A DNA stretch of 64,000 bases from WS-7 sp035635575 (GTDB taxonomy: Bacteria > Eisenbacteria > RBG-16-71-46 > SZUA-252). The position numbers and the translations under genes were made by a program. Location: assembly GCA_035635575.1 (NCBI GenBank), contig DASQAV010000031.1, positions 1-64,000 on the forward strand, in the 5' to 3' direction. The notes below the pieces were generated by a model that saw nothing but the letters and a program-made list of their open reading frames with translations, had not been told where the DNA came from and did no database searches. Positions 9,701-17,021 of the stretch are shown piece by piece (position 1 is the stretch's first letter; the number at the start of each line of letters is the position of its first letter).

Positions 9701-10130
9701 GATCACGGTGCGCGTGAACGGGGACCTGACTCCCGAGGACCACGAGACGTTCCTGGTGGACCTTCTGAGCCCCGTGAACGCCGGGATCCAGGATGGCGAG
9801 GGCTCGGGAACGATTCTGAACGACGACGGGATCACGGCCGCGGAGGGGCTTTCCATCCGTGACGTGAGCCTGGCCATCCGCGGCAACCCGGTGGGGGACG
9901 CCGTGTCCTTCCGCCTGGGACTTCCCACGTCCACGCGGGTCGAGCTCTCGATCTTCGACATCGCCGGACGTCGCGTGGCGCAGCCACTCAACACCAGCCT
10001 CGACCGGGGCTACCACACCGTGACCTGGAACCCCCGCCGCGATTCCGGCGCCCTGGGGTCCGGCGTCTACTTCGTCCGGTTCCAGGCCCAGGGACGGACC
10101 GTGGAGCGGAGGTTCGTGGTTCTCCGCTGA
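6753..10130 (+). CDS. Large secreted surface protein: Calx-beta domains, three 74-residue repeats, FlgD-like tail
   Basis: An 1125-residue exported protein, or 1123 if it begins at GTG 6759 as the promoter implies. A signal peptide (LPLALGIALSAAQLLSSSPALA) leads to an N-terminal region of about 500 residues that I do not recognise, possibly propeller-like (TDPRTLYDPYNNRWIAVMQ). Next come a Calx-beta domain (about 580-690; NYQTSDGTATVADNDY), three consecutive InlB-B-like repeats (694-915), a second Calx-beta domain (about 925-1025; TVDGTATASSGDF) and a FlgD-type Ig domain ending GSGVYFVRF and RRFVVLR. The tail suggests surface sorting or attachment. A strong hairpin terminator follows, so the gene is monocistronic. 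Confidence 0.9.
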   Translation: MAVLNPRHSQFLPLALGIALSAAQLLSSSPALAESESGEKVRLVLPAKGRATDARRINAAGQAVVNFGEMSRREELLGPRKGEIRAKVMEELEEPEEPFSPYAPPSIELSPLRPGSIQSPSGIQVVSPSPTQSFMGLDDIAMVDSLYIVIPPDCGGAVGLTKVMSGLNNNYRVFNKADGSVVSTVGTATFWAPSGETALNGLTDPRTLYDPYNNRWIAVMQTVGLSGDILLGVSQTSDPNGAWFLYRFAIGFQIDFPIVGFNKNWISISINRYSNAGLFQRGINLVVDYGQARAGVGTGILFTLATNTHFCSAPTATYSATEDTLFVITHLTSTGPTYSVDLITGTPSVPVYTSGAALTRPGGAWAQPTLPNSQVLPQSAPNSGTSACSPPCVIETQDSQVRSAPVYRGGSLYYTQTIGLPAVTLSHTAVQWTKLNATGGAFQDGGRIEDPTATATNGGKWYAFPHIANNSVGDFIVGYSQFSSAQHPSAGYSMHLNGDAAGSLRDPLIYKAGEDYYHKDFGSGRNRWGDFSQAQVDPSDDKTLWVVQEYGKNRTGTNDGTTGANSSRWSTYWASVAGVPTVTLAPGPSLSEGNAGNTAFQFTVNFSNPPPLPMTVNYQTSDGTATVADNDYQSATGTLAVPPGTPSGLITINVIGDTKVEPNETFTLTLTGAANGVIGSPNTATGTILNDDTYTITASAGANGSISPSGAVSVPPGGTQAFTITPNACYHVADVLVDGVSAGAVTSFTFSSVAASHTIAASFAIDTFVITASAGSGGSIAPSGPVAVNCGASQAFTITPDASHTISDVLVDGASVGTVAAFTFTNVTAAHTISATFAAASFIITASAGTGGTISPSGAVSVPSGQDQMFTIAPGPCYHVDDVLVDGSSVGAMTAYTFPAVSANHSIAAAFAPDRLLSIGDVIAYEGNTGTTDFDFPVRLSGPCSEEVDVIWKTVDGTATASSGDFVADSTALALAPGATSGTITVRVNGDLTPEDHETFLVDLLSPVNAGIQDGEGSGTILNDDGITAAEGLSIRDVSLAIRGNPVGDAVSFRLGLPTSTRVELSIFDIAGRRVAQPLNTSLDRGYHTVTWNPRRDSGALGSGVYFVRFQAQGRTVERRFVVLR
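8832..9497 (+). repeat. Three in-frame 222-bp repeats inside the secreted protein gene
   Basis: Three back-to-back units start at 8832, 9054 and 9276, each exactly 222 bases (74 codons). Each begins with (Y/F)(T/V/I)ITASAG, contains SPSG or APSG, then DVLVDG and a closing HxIxAxFA. They correspond to the divergent InlB B-repeat fold known from bacterial surface proteins. The equal length and partial base identity point to internal tandem duplication. Confidence 0.85.
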
Positions 10131-10177
10131 ACCAGCCGGTCCCACACCCATTAGATCTCGGCTGAAGGAGTCGACTT

Positions 10178-10217
10178 CGAGCGGAGAGCACATAGGCTCT
10201 CCGCTCGTTTACTTTTA
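10178..10217 (+). terminator. Intrinsic terminator of the repeat protein gene
   Basis: A perfect 12-bp stem (10178-10189 with 10196-10207) closes a 6-base loop and is followed by the T-rich run TTTACTTTTA. It lies 48 bases past the stop codon at 10130. The T-run overlaps a weak promoter candidate for the next gene (TTTACT 10208-10213, TATTCT 10232-10237, 18-base spacer). Confidence 0.85.
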
Positions 10218-10297
10218 GGCGCCCGTCTGATTATTCTTGAGGTTCGTCTTTTCGGGCCATGTCTGCCCGCGGTCACGCCTCCGACTGGAGACCTCTC

Positions 10298-12556
10298 ATG
10301 AATCCCCGCCGCCTCAGCCTGTTCGCCGTCGTCCTGTGTGCCCTGCTCGCCGCCTCCTCGACGCACGCCCAGGCGCCCGGCAATCCAATCTTACGCGGCA
10401 GGATCACCGACGCCACCGGGGCACCCGTCGCGGGCGCCGTGCTCGAGATCAAGGGAACGCGCCTGCGCGCCACCTCGGGCGAGGACGGCTCCTATCGAAT
10501 CGAGGTGCGCCCGGGCTCCTACACCCTCGTGGTGAAGCGAATCGGCTACGGCCCGGAAGAGCGGAAAATCACGGTTCCCGGTCCGGAGACGGAAGGCGAA
10601 GGCCTGGATCTGACGCTCGCATCGGCGCCCGTCCCCATGGAGCCCCTCGAGATCGCGGGGACGTGGTCCCTCATTCACGCGCGCGGTTTTGCGCTCCCCG
10701 TCGCGGATCTCTCCGGCGACCGGCTCCGGAATGGCGCCACGGTCTCGCTCGCGAGGGCGATCGAGGGCCTGGCCGGTATCCACGACCTGCACACCGGGGA
10801 ACAGATTGGAACGCCCGTGATTCGAGGCATGACGGGCGCGCGCGTCCTCGTCCTGGATGACGGCCTTCGCATGGAGGACTACTCCTGGAGCGAAGAGGAC
10901 GGACCTTCCATCGACGCGCGTCTCGCGGATCGCGTGGAGGTGGTTCGTGGCCCCGCAAGCGTCCTGTTCGGCTCGGACGCGCTTGGTGGAGTGGCGAACG
11001 CGATCCCCCGGAGCGTCTTCGCGGATACGCCGGAGCAGGCGGGCTCGCATTTCGGGCAGGAGGCGTATCTGTCCTCCAACAATCTGGAATTCGGGGGCGC
11101 ATTCCTGGCCGAGCGCCGGGACACGGGGTTCGGATGGCGCGTGTTCGGGCTGGGGCGAAAGGGGGATGACTTCAAGACGCCCTCGGGGAAGCTGGAGAAC
11201 ACGGGCTTCGGCGCGGGGAATGGGGAAGCGATGATCGGAAAGCGCGGCGCCTCGGGAAGCTGGACCGCCCGCTATGCCCGGTACAGCGGTGAGTTCAAAT
11301 TGCTCGAGGCGGGGGACTCCGCTGCCGCCGGCGAGGGAGGAGGGCCCGAGCGCAAGGCGGGCGACGATCGAGTCCAGCTCTCCACGATGCGTCACGTGGG
11401 AGGTATCCGGCTCGAGGCACGCGGCCAGTGGCAACGGCACTCGCTCATCGAGGTGGCCGACGAGGCGGATTCCACGGGCGCCCCGATTCCCGGGAGCGAG
11501 ACCGAGCAGTTCAACCTGCTTCTCAGCACGGTCTCCCTGGAGCTCCTCGCGCACCATGGCAAGGGCCGCTTCTCCGGCACGCTCGGGTTCTCCGGCCAGC
11601 TCCAGAAGAACGATACGAGGGGACCCATCCCCATGGTGCCCGATGCCGACGTGCGGTCGAGCGGCGTGTTCGCGCTGGAGCGTGTCGATCTGGGACGGAT
11701 GAGCCTCCTGGGCGGCATTCGAGGCGATTTCCGCGAGGTCCAGGCGGATTCCAACGCGGGCCTCGGCCTCGCCGCCGAGACGAGGGATTTCCGGGAGCTG
11801 AGCGGCTCGCTGGGCGCGGTCTACGATCTCCGAAATGGGTGCTCGCTCCGGGCCAACGTGGGAAGGGCCTGGCGGGCGCCCACGCTCTTCGAGCTCTACA
11901 CGAACGGGCCGCATCTCGCGGAGGAGCGATACGAGATCGGGCGGCGGACGCTCGCCCCCGAGTCGGGAATCGAGGCGGACGCGGGGCTGCGCATCGCGCG
12001 CGCCAGGGTCAGCGTGGAGCTCAATGGCTTCTACAGCCATATCCGCGACTTCATCTACCTCGCTCCGACGGGCGCCTTCCAGGGGCCGCTTCGCGTCTAC
12101 CAGCACGAGCAGGCAAAGGCGAGGCTTGCGGGTGGGGAGATCTCCGCGGACGTGAAGCCGGGCGGCTCCTTCACGATCCACAGCCGGCTCGACTACACGA
12201 GGGGACAGAACGAGACGCTGCACGAGCCGCTTCCGCTCATCCCGCCGCTCCACGGCGCGGTCGGTCTCGAGCGCGGATTTCGTAGGGGCTCTCTGGGCGC
12301 CTCGAGCGCTGGCCTCGAGCTGGAGCTGGTCGCGAAACAGACGCGCCTCAGCGCGTTCGACGTTCCCACAGCGGGCTATGCCCTGGTGAACGCGGAAGCC
12401 GGCGTCCGCCCCAACCTGGGAGGGCAGCAGCTTCGCATCGATCTCAGGGTTCGAAACCTGGCCGACCGCCCCTATCGCGACTACCTGAGCCGCTACAAGG
12501 AGTTCGCCCTGGATCCAGGCCGGAACGTGACGCTGAGAATCACCCGGGGGATCTAG
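10298..12556 (+). CDS. TonB-dependent outer-membrane receptor, possibly ZnuD-like
   Basis: A 752-residue receptor, started at ATG 10298 because a signal peptide begins there (NPRRLSLFAVVLCALLAASS) with GGAGA just upstream. It has a carboxypeptidase-regulatory-like domain (about 30-110; LRGRITDATGAPVAGAVLEI), a plug (about 130-250) with PVIRGMTGARVLVLDDG and VEVVRGPASVLFGSDALGGV, then a barrel. The last strands (NLADRPYRDYLSRYKEFALDPGRN) resemble the C-terminus of zinc-type receptors such as ZnuD. That substrate is a weak inference, as no metal-uptake gene adjoins. It is convergent with the hybrid kinase gene. Confidence 0.93.
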   Translation: MNPRRLSLFAVVLCALLAASSTHAQAPGNPILRGRITDATGAPVAGAVLEIKGTRLRATSGEDGSYRIEVRPGSYTLVVKRIGYGPEERKITVPGPETEGEGLDLTLASAPVPMEPLEIAGTWSLIHARGFALPVADLSGDRLRNGATVSLARAIEGLAGIHDLHTGEQIGTPVIRGMTGARVLVLDDGLRMEDYSWSEEDGPSIDARLADRVEVVRGPASVLFGSDALGGVANAIPRSVFADTPEQAGSHFGQEAYLSSNNLEFGGAFLAERRDTGFGWRVFGLGRKGDDFKTPSGKLENTGFGAGNGEAMIGKRGASGSWTARYARYSGEFKLLEAGDSAAAGEGGGPERKAGDDRVQLSTMRHVGGIRLEARGQWQRHSLIEVADEADSTGAPIPGSETEQFNLLLSTVSLELLAHHGKGRFSGTLGFSGQLQKNDTRGPIPMVPDADVRSSGVFALERVDLGRMSLLGGIRGDFREVQADSNAGLGLAAETRDFRELSGSLGAVYDLRNGCSLRANVGRAWRAPTLFELYTNGPHLAEERYEIGRRTLAPESGIEADAGLRIARARVSVELNGFYSHIRDFIYLAPTGAFQGPLRVYQHEQAKARLAGGEISADVKPGGSFTIHSRLDYTRGQNETLHEPLPLIPPLHGAVGLERGFRRGSLGASSAGLELELVAKQTRLSAFDVPTAGYALVNAEAGVRPNLGGQQLRIDLRVRNLADRPYRDYLSRYKEFALDPGRNVTLRITRGI

Positions 12557-12573
12557 GCGGGGGCGAGCGAGGG

Positions 12574-15168
12574 TTATCCCGCTCGGGACTCGGTGATCAG
12601 ATCCGCGATCCTTCGCGCCAGCTCGCGCATCTCGACCGGCTTCGCGATGTGGAGGTCGAATCCAGCGCGCAACGCCTGGTCCACGTCCTCTCTCGCCGCA
12701 TAGGCCGTGAGCGCCACGGCGGGAACCTTCCCGCCCTGCTCCCGGGGAAGCGATCGTACCTCGCGGATCAGGTCATATCCGCTCTTTCCCGGCATCGCGA
12801 TGTCGCTGATCAGGAGATCCGGCGGCCCCTCCTCGAGGGACGTGATCGCGTCACGGGCGGAGCTCACGGCCAGGACGTCCGCCCCGCATCGGGACAGATA
12901 CATCGCGATCAGCTCCCTCGAATCTATCTCGTCTTCCACGAGAAGGATGCGCCTGCCGCGTAAGCCCGGCGCGGCGTCGCCGTCATCGGAGTCTGCCGCC
13001 GCCGCGCCGCCGGCACGAGCTTCCACGCGGTCCGCGAGCGGGAGCACCACCTCGAACGCGGCGCCTTTCCCCGGCCGGTTGGATGCGGACACGGTGCCCT
13101 GATGGAGCTCCACCAGCCGCTTCACGATCGCCAGACCCAACCCCAGCCCGCCGTGACGCCGGGTCCCGGTCGCGTCCGACTGCCGGAAGCGCTCGAAGAT
13201 GTAGGGCAGGAACTCGGGATCGATTCCAGGTCCGTCGTCCTCCACGAGAATCCGCGCCGAGGATCCCGCCTGCGTGATGCGGACCGTGACCTGGCCCTTC
13301 TCGGGCGCGAACTTGATGGCATTGGAGAGCAGGTTCCAGACGATCTGCTGCAGGCGATCGGGGTCTCCGACAACGGGGCCGCTGAGATTGTCCACGTCCC
13401 GCTCCAGCGCCACCTTCCTGGCCTCGGCCGCCGGCCTCATCGTGTCGAGCGCGCCGTCCACGACCGAGGCGACCTGCACTGGCTCCTTCTTCAACTCCAG
13501 CCGGCCCGAGGTCATGCGCGAGATGTCCAGGATGTCCGAGATGAGATGGCCCTGGATCTTCACGTTGCGATCGATGGTCTCTACCGCGCGCGCCGTCATG
13601 GCCGGGTCGAGCTTACCCTCCTTGAGCAGACTGGCCCACCCGGCCATCGCATTGAGCGGAGTCCGGAGCTCGTGGGAGAGAATGGCCAGGAATTCGTCCT
13701 TGAGACGATTGGCCTCCTCGGCCTCCATGCGTCTCATATGCTCGCGAGCCAGCGCCTCTCGCTCGTTCTCGGTGACTTTGTGCTCGGTGATGTCCTGCGA
13801 CGTGCCCGCCATGCGGATCGGCCGGCCGCTCGGGTCCAGGGAGACATCCCCTTGCCCCAGCACGATCCGCTCGCTTCCGTCCGGGCGAAGGATGCGATGC
13901 TCGAAGGTGAAGGGACGCTTGGCCTGGAGCGCCGAGGACACGACCTCGCGGGCGTAGGCGCGATCCTCGGGGTGAATGAGGTTCAGATAGGCGTCGTAGG
14001 TCAAGGTGAAGGATGCCGGGTCGAGACCGTAGATCGAGTAAAGCTCCTGCGACCACCAGATCGTGTCCTCCGCGATGTCCCATTCCCAGCTCCCCATCCG
14101 TGCCGCGCGCTGGGCTTCGCGCAGGCGGGCCTCGCTGCGCTCCAGCTTCCTGCCCTGCCGCGCCCGCTTCGTGGCCTCCTCCCGGAGCTCCTCGTTCGCG
14201 CGCCAGATCTGCGCGGTTCGCTCCATGACGCGCCGCTCCAGCTCCTCGTTGAGGTGCCGCACCGAGGACTCCACGCGCCGGCGTCCCACCACAGCCGCGG
14301 CGGTCGAGATCATCGTGACCGAGAGAACCGCCATGAATCCCTGGAGCAGGAGCAAGGACTCGTTCATGGGACGGCCCGCGAAGGGCCCGTGGCTCGCCAG
14401 CGTTCCCTGAATCGCGATCGCGGAGAGAATCGTGAGGGCCGCGGCGCATTCGCGCTGTCCGAACCGGAACGCGCTCCACAAGAGTGGCGGGAGGCACAGG
14501 TACTGGATGGGATAGCGCTTTCCTTCGACCGGAGACCAGCCCGAGAACACGAAGAAGGCCAGCGCGACCAGACTGAGGCTCAGGGCCAGGAACTCGGCCC
14601 ACCGGCGTGGTGTCCAATGAAACTCGTGATCGAGCCACCAGAGAAGAACCAGGGGGGTGACCACGAGCGCTCCGGAAGCGTCGCCCAGCCACCACGTGAT
14701 CCAGATCGGCCAGAAATCGCTCCCCTTGGCGAGGCCGCCGATCAGGAGGGTCGTGGCGCCGATCGTCGCGCTCACCGCCGGCGCCAGCATGCCGGCGAGC
14801 CCGGCGAACTTGAAGGTGGTGCTCGGCTGATCGAAGACCTTGCGCCCTCCGGCAAGGCGTTGCACCAGGTGGGCTCCAAACGCCCCCTCGAGCGCGTTCC
14901 CCACGGCGATTCCAAGCGAGGTGGCCGGCGTGCCCGCGTTGGTGACGTTGACGACAAACGCCCCGAGCAGCACGGCGGGCCAGATGCGGAATCCCAGGAG
15001 GAGAAAGGCCGCGAGCGCGATCCCCGTCGGGGGCCAGACCGCGGTCGCGCTGGCGTTCACGGAGGCGAAGTGGAGTCCGATCTTCCCCGCGACCACGTAG
15101 GCCACGGTGACGATGATGAAAGCGAGGAGGTCCTGCCCGCGAGGGCGGGGGAGGGGTATCGGGCCCAT
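12574..15168 (-). CDS. Hybrid sensor histidine kinase (MASE1-PAS-HisKA-HATPase-receiver)
   Basis: About 864 residues from ATG 15168; a TTG at 15192 would add eight. An N-terminal MASE1 sensor (about 10-290, eight or so membrane helices, with ASVNASATAVWPPTG) is followed by a coiled coil (about 300-350), a PAS domain (about 355-470; GSWEWDIAEDTIWWSQELYS), a HisKA box with phospho-acceptor H499 (SHELRTPLN), a HATPase domain with G-boxes (VEDDGPGIDP, GLGLGLAIVKRL) and a C-terminal receiver with phospho-acceptor D789 (LLISDIAMPGKSGYDL). It autophosphorylates on a membrane signal and passes phosphate to its own receiver. The output partner is not adjacent. It diverges from the glycosyltransferase at 15245 across a palindrome. 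Confidence 0.95.
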   Translation of the reverse strand: MGPIPLPRPRGQDLLAFIIVTVAYVVAGKIGLHFASVNASATAVWPPTGIALAAFLLLGFRIWPAVLLGAFVVNVTNAGTPATSLGIAVGNALEGAFGAHLVQRLAGGRKVFDQPSTTFKFAGLAGMLAPAVSATIGATTLLIGGLAKGSDFWPIWITWWLGDASGALVVTPLVLLWWLDHEFHWTPRRWAEFLALSLSLVALAFFVFSGWSPVEGKRYPIQYLCLPPLLWSAFRFGQRECAAALTILSAIAIQGTLASHGPFAGRPMNESLLLLQGFMAVLSVTMISTAAAVVGRRRVESSVRHLNEELERRVMERTAQIWRANEELREEATKRARQGRKLERSEARLREAQRAARMGSWEWDIAEDTIWWSQELYSIYGLDPASFTLTYDAYLNLIHPEDRAYAREVVSSALQAKRPFTFEHRILRPDGSERIVLGQGDVSLDPSGRPIRMAGTSQDITEHKVTENEREALAREHMRRMEAEEANRLKDEFLAILSHELRTPLNAMAGWASLLKEGKLDPAMTARAVETIDRNVKIQGHLISDILDISRMTSGRLELKKEPVQVASVVDGALDTMRPAAEARKVALERDVDNLSGPVVGDPDRLQQIVWNLLSNAIKFAPEKGQVTVRITQAGSSARILVEDDGPGIDPEFLPYIFERFRQSDATGTRRHGGLGLGLAIVKRLVELHQGTVSASNRPGKGAAFEVVLPLADRVEARAGGAAAADSDDGDAAPGLRGRRILLVEDEIDSRELIAMYLSRCGADVLAVSSARDAITSLEEGPPDLLISDIAMPGKSGYDLIREVRSLPREQGGKVPAVALTAYAAREDVDQALRAGFDLHIAKPVEMRELARRIADLITESRAG

Positions 15169-15185
15169 GGGGTGGCATTGATGAT

Positions 15186-15207
15186 AACCCAAACGCTATA
15201 TTGGGTT
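15186..15207. promoter_or_regulatory. Operator-like palindrome between divergent genes
   Basis: AACCCAA (15186-15192) and TTGGGTT (15201-15207) form a perfect inverted repeat with an 8-base centre. The centre and right arm overlap a -10-like TATATT (15197-15202) facing the glycosyltransferase gene, and the site is 18 bases upstream of the hybrid kinase ATG. The position suits a repressor or response-regulator site controlling both genes. No binding protein can be named. Confidence 0.4.
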
Positions 15208-15244
15208 CCGTGCGGATCGATGGTTTCAGGATCAGTAGGGTTGC

Positions 15245-16894
15245 GTGACGGCCCGCCGCGATCTCGCGATTCTCGCCGTCGCGGCGGCGCTCCTCTATTT
15301 CATCCGGCTCGGCTCGACCGACCTCGCGTTCTGGGATGAGATTCTCTACGCCACCCGGGCGCTCTCCATCGGACACGAGAGCGGCTGGCTCGATCAGACG
15401 GCGGGATCCGTGGGAGGACTCTGGACCGCGGCGCATCCGCCGCTTCTGATCTGGCAGATGGCGGGCCTGACGGCGCTCTTCGGCCCCTCGGAGTGGGCGC
15501 TCCGGGCACCGGCGGCTCTGGCGGGAATCGGGTGCGTTCTCGTCCTCTATCTCCTCGTCCGCCGCCTCGCGATCGATCCGGCCGTGGCCCGGATCGCGGC
15601 GGGGGCCCTGCTCCTGACTCCTTACTTCACCCAGTATGCTCGCCGGGCACAGCTCGACGTCCCGGTCCTCTTCTGGATCCTCCTTTGCCTCTATTGCGGC
15701 TGGCGTGGAGTGTCGGGGCCGCTTCGGTGGTTCGCCCTTTCGGGAGTCGCGCTGGGTCTCGGGCTCATGTCCAAGATCCTCGTGGCATTCCTGGGACCGA
15801 TCATCCTCGGGGTGTTCGTCCTTTCCGAAGCCGTGTCCGGCTCACGTGGCCGGGCCGCGCGCGGGTTCGTGGGAGTGGCGCTGATGATGGCGATCGGCGC
15901 CGCGATCGCCGCTCCGTGGCACCTCTACATGACCGCGAAGCTGGGCCCGACGTACTGGACTCAGGCGCTGGGGTATCACGTCCTCTCGCGCACGTTGACG
16001 CCACTCGAAGGGCATTCCTCCAGCCTGGGGGTCTTCTACTGGCCCCACCAGATCCTCGTTCGCCTCGGACCGCTCTTCCCGTTCCTGCTCCTCGGGCTGT
16101 CGCGCGAAGGGACGAAGACGGAGCTCGGGGATGGCGCGCGCCGGTTTCTTCTCTGCTGGGTGCTCGTGCCGCTCTTCGCGTTCACGATCGTCGCGACGAA
16201 GTTCCATCCGTACGTGCTGCTCTTCCTCGTCCCCTTGGTTGTTTTCGCCGCTCTGGGGATCCATGCCACCTGGCGCGGGGCAGTGCGTCCGGCCGTCGCG
16301 GGCGCGCTCCTGCCCGCGTCGCTGACCTGCCTTGTCTGGAGTGTCTCGCTCACGCTCCAGCGGCATCTGGAGTCGGTGGTGGCCGCGCTGGACAGCCGGC
16401 ACCTCCACCCCGGGCCCGATCTCGCGCCCGTCGTCACGTTCGCGCTCGGGTCGGGCGCCGCCATCGCCCTGGGTGGATTCGCGGCGCGCGTGACCCGGGA
16501 GGGAACGCGGCTCGCACGGATCTCCCGCGCCTCCGTCGTGGCGGCACTCCTACCCGCTCTGGTGCTCGGTCTCGTGCCTCTAGCGAGAGGACATGGATCG
16601 TGGAGAGAGCTCCGGTCCGAGCTGCGGAGGACCACTCGCGATCGCGTCCTCCTGATCTGCGAGGACCCCGCGGTGGGGCGCTACCAGTTACGAGCCGCCC
16701 GGCTGCCGGCCCGCGCCGCGTGGACGGTCGTTCCGAGAGACAGCGCAGGCTTCGCGCTCCAGGCGTCGGAGCCCCCGGACGGATCCAACCCATGCGTCGT
16801 GGTGGAGACGTCCGGAAATGATTCGCTCCCACGCGCCGCGGGATACCAGGAGCGCTGGCGGAATCGTCGATTCGTTCTCTTCGAGCGAATCTGA
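15245..16894 (+). CDS. GT-C family glycosyltransferase (GT39/PMT_2-like)
   Basis: A 549-residue membrane enzyme from GTG 15245. The first lumenal loop carries FWDEILYATRALSI, the acidic D-E pair typical of the PMT_2/ArnT catalytic loop. Ten or more membrane segments follow, with the PMT-like RRAQLDVPVLFWILL near residue 135 and a soluble C-terminus (about 450-549). It should transfer a sugar from an undecaprenyl or dolichyl-type phosphate donor on the outer face of the inner membrane; the acceptor is unknown. It is divergent from the hybrid kinase. Its stop lies about 120 bases before the M13 peptidase start, a gap holding that gene's promoter. Confidence 0.88.
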   Translation: MTARRDLAILAVAAALLYFIRLGSTDLAFWDEILYATRALSIGHESGWLDQTAGSVGGLWTAAHPPLLIWQMAGLTALFGPSEWALRAPAALAGIGCVLVLYLLVRRLAIDPAVARIAAGALLLTPYFTQYARRAQLDVPVLFWILLCLYCGWRGVSGPLRWFALSGVALGLGLMSKILVAFLGPIILGVFVLSEAVSGSRGRAARGFVGVALMMAIGAAIAAPWHLYMTAKLGPTYWTQALGYHVLSRTLTPLEGHSSSLGVFYWPHQILVRLGPLFPFLLLGLSREGTKTELGDGARRFLLCWVLVPLFAFTIVATKFHPYVLLFLVPLVVFAALGIHATWRGAVRPAVAGALLPASLTCLVWSVSLTLQRHLESVVAALDSRHLHPGPDLAPVVTFALGSGAAIALGGFAARVTREGTRLARISRASVVAALLPALVLGLVPLARGHGSWRELRSELRRTTRDRVLLICEDPAVGRYQLRAARLPARAAWTVVPRDSAGFALQASEPPDGSNPCVVVETSGNDSLPRAAGYQERWRNRRFVLFERI

Positions 16895-16928
16895 GCCTGA
16901 ACCGGTTGCTCGTAATTTGGGGGGTGGC

Positions 16929-16957
16929 TTGCCGGAGAGAATCCGGGCTGCTAGAGT
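16929..16957 (+). promoter_or_regulatory. Extended -10 promoter for the M13 peptidase
   Basis: TTGCCG (16929-16934) and TAGAGT (16952-16957) are 17 bases apart, and TGC directly precedes the -10, giving an extended -10 TGCTAGAGT. Transcription would start near 16964, leaving a leader of about 58 bases with a GGAGA ribosome site before GTG 17022. Confidence 0.55.
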
Positions 16958-17021
16958 TGATGGGACCGTCGATCCGAGCCCCGGCCCGACGTCCCACCCG
17001 CCGACCCTCTGGAGAACGACC

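Noticed and set aside
13102..15339. A 745-codon plus-strand open frame opposite the hybrid kinase
   Set aside because: It is antisense to a kinase with every domain motif intact, and its translation is low-complexity Arg/Gly/Glu text typical of GC-rich shadow frames.
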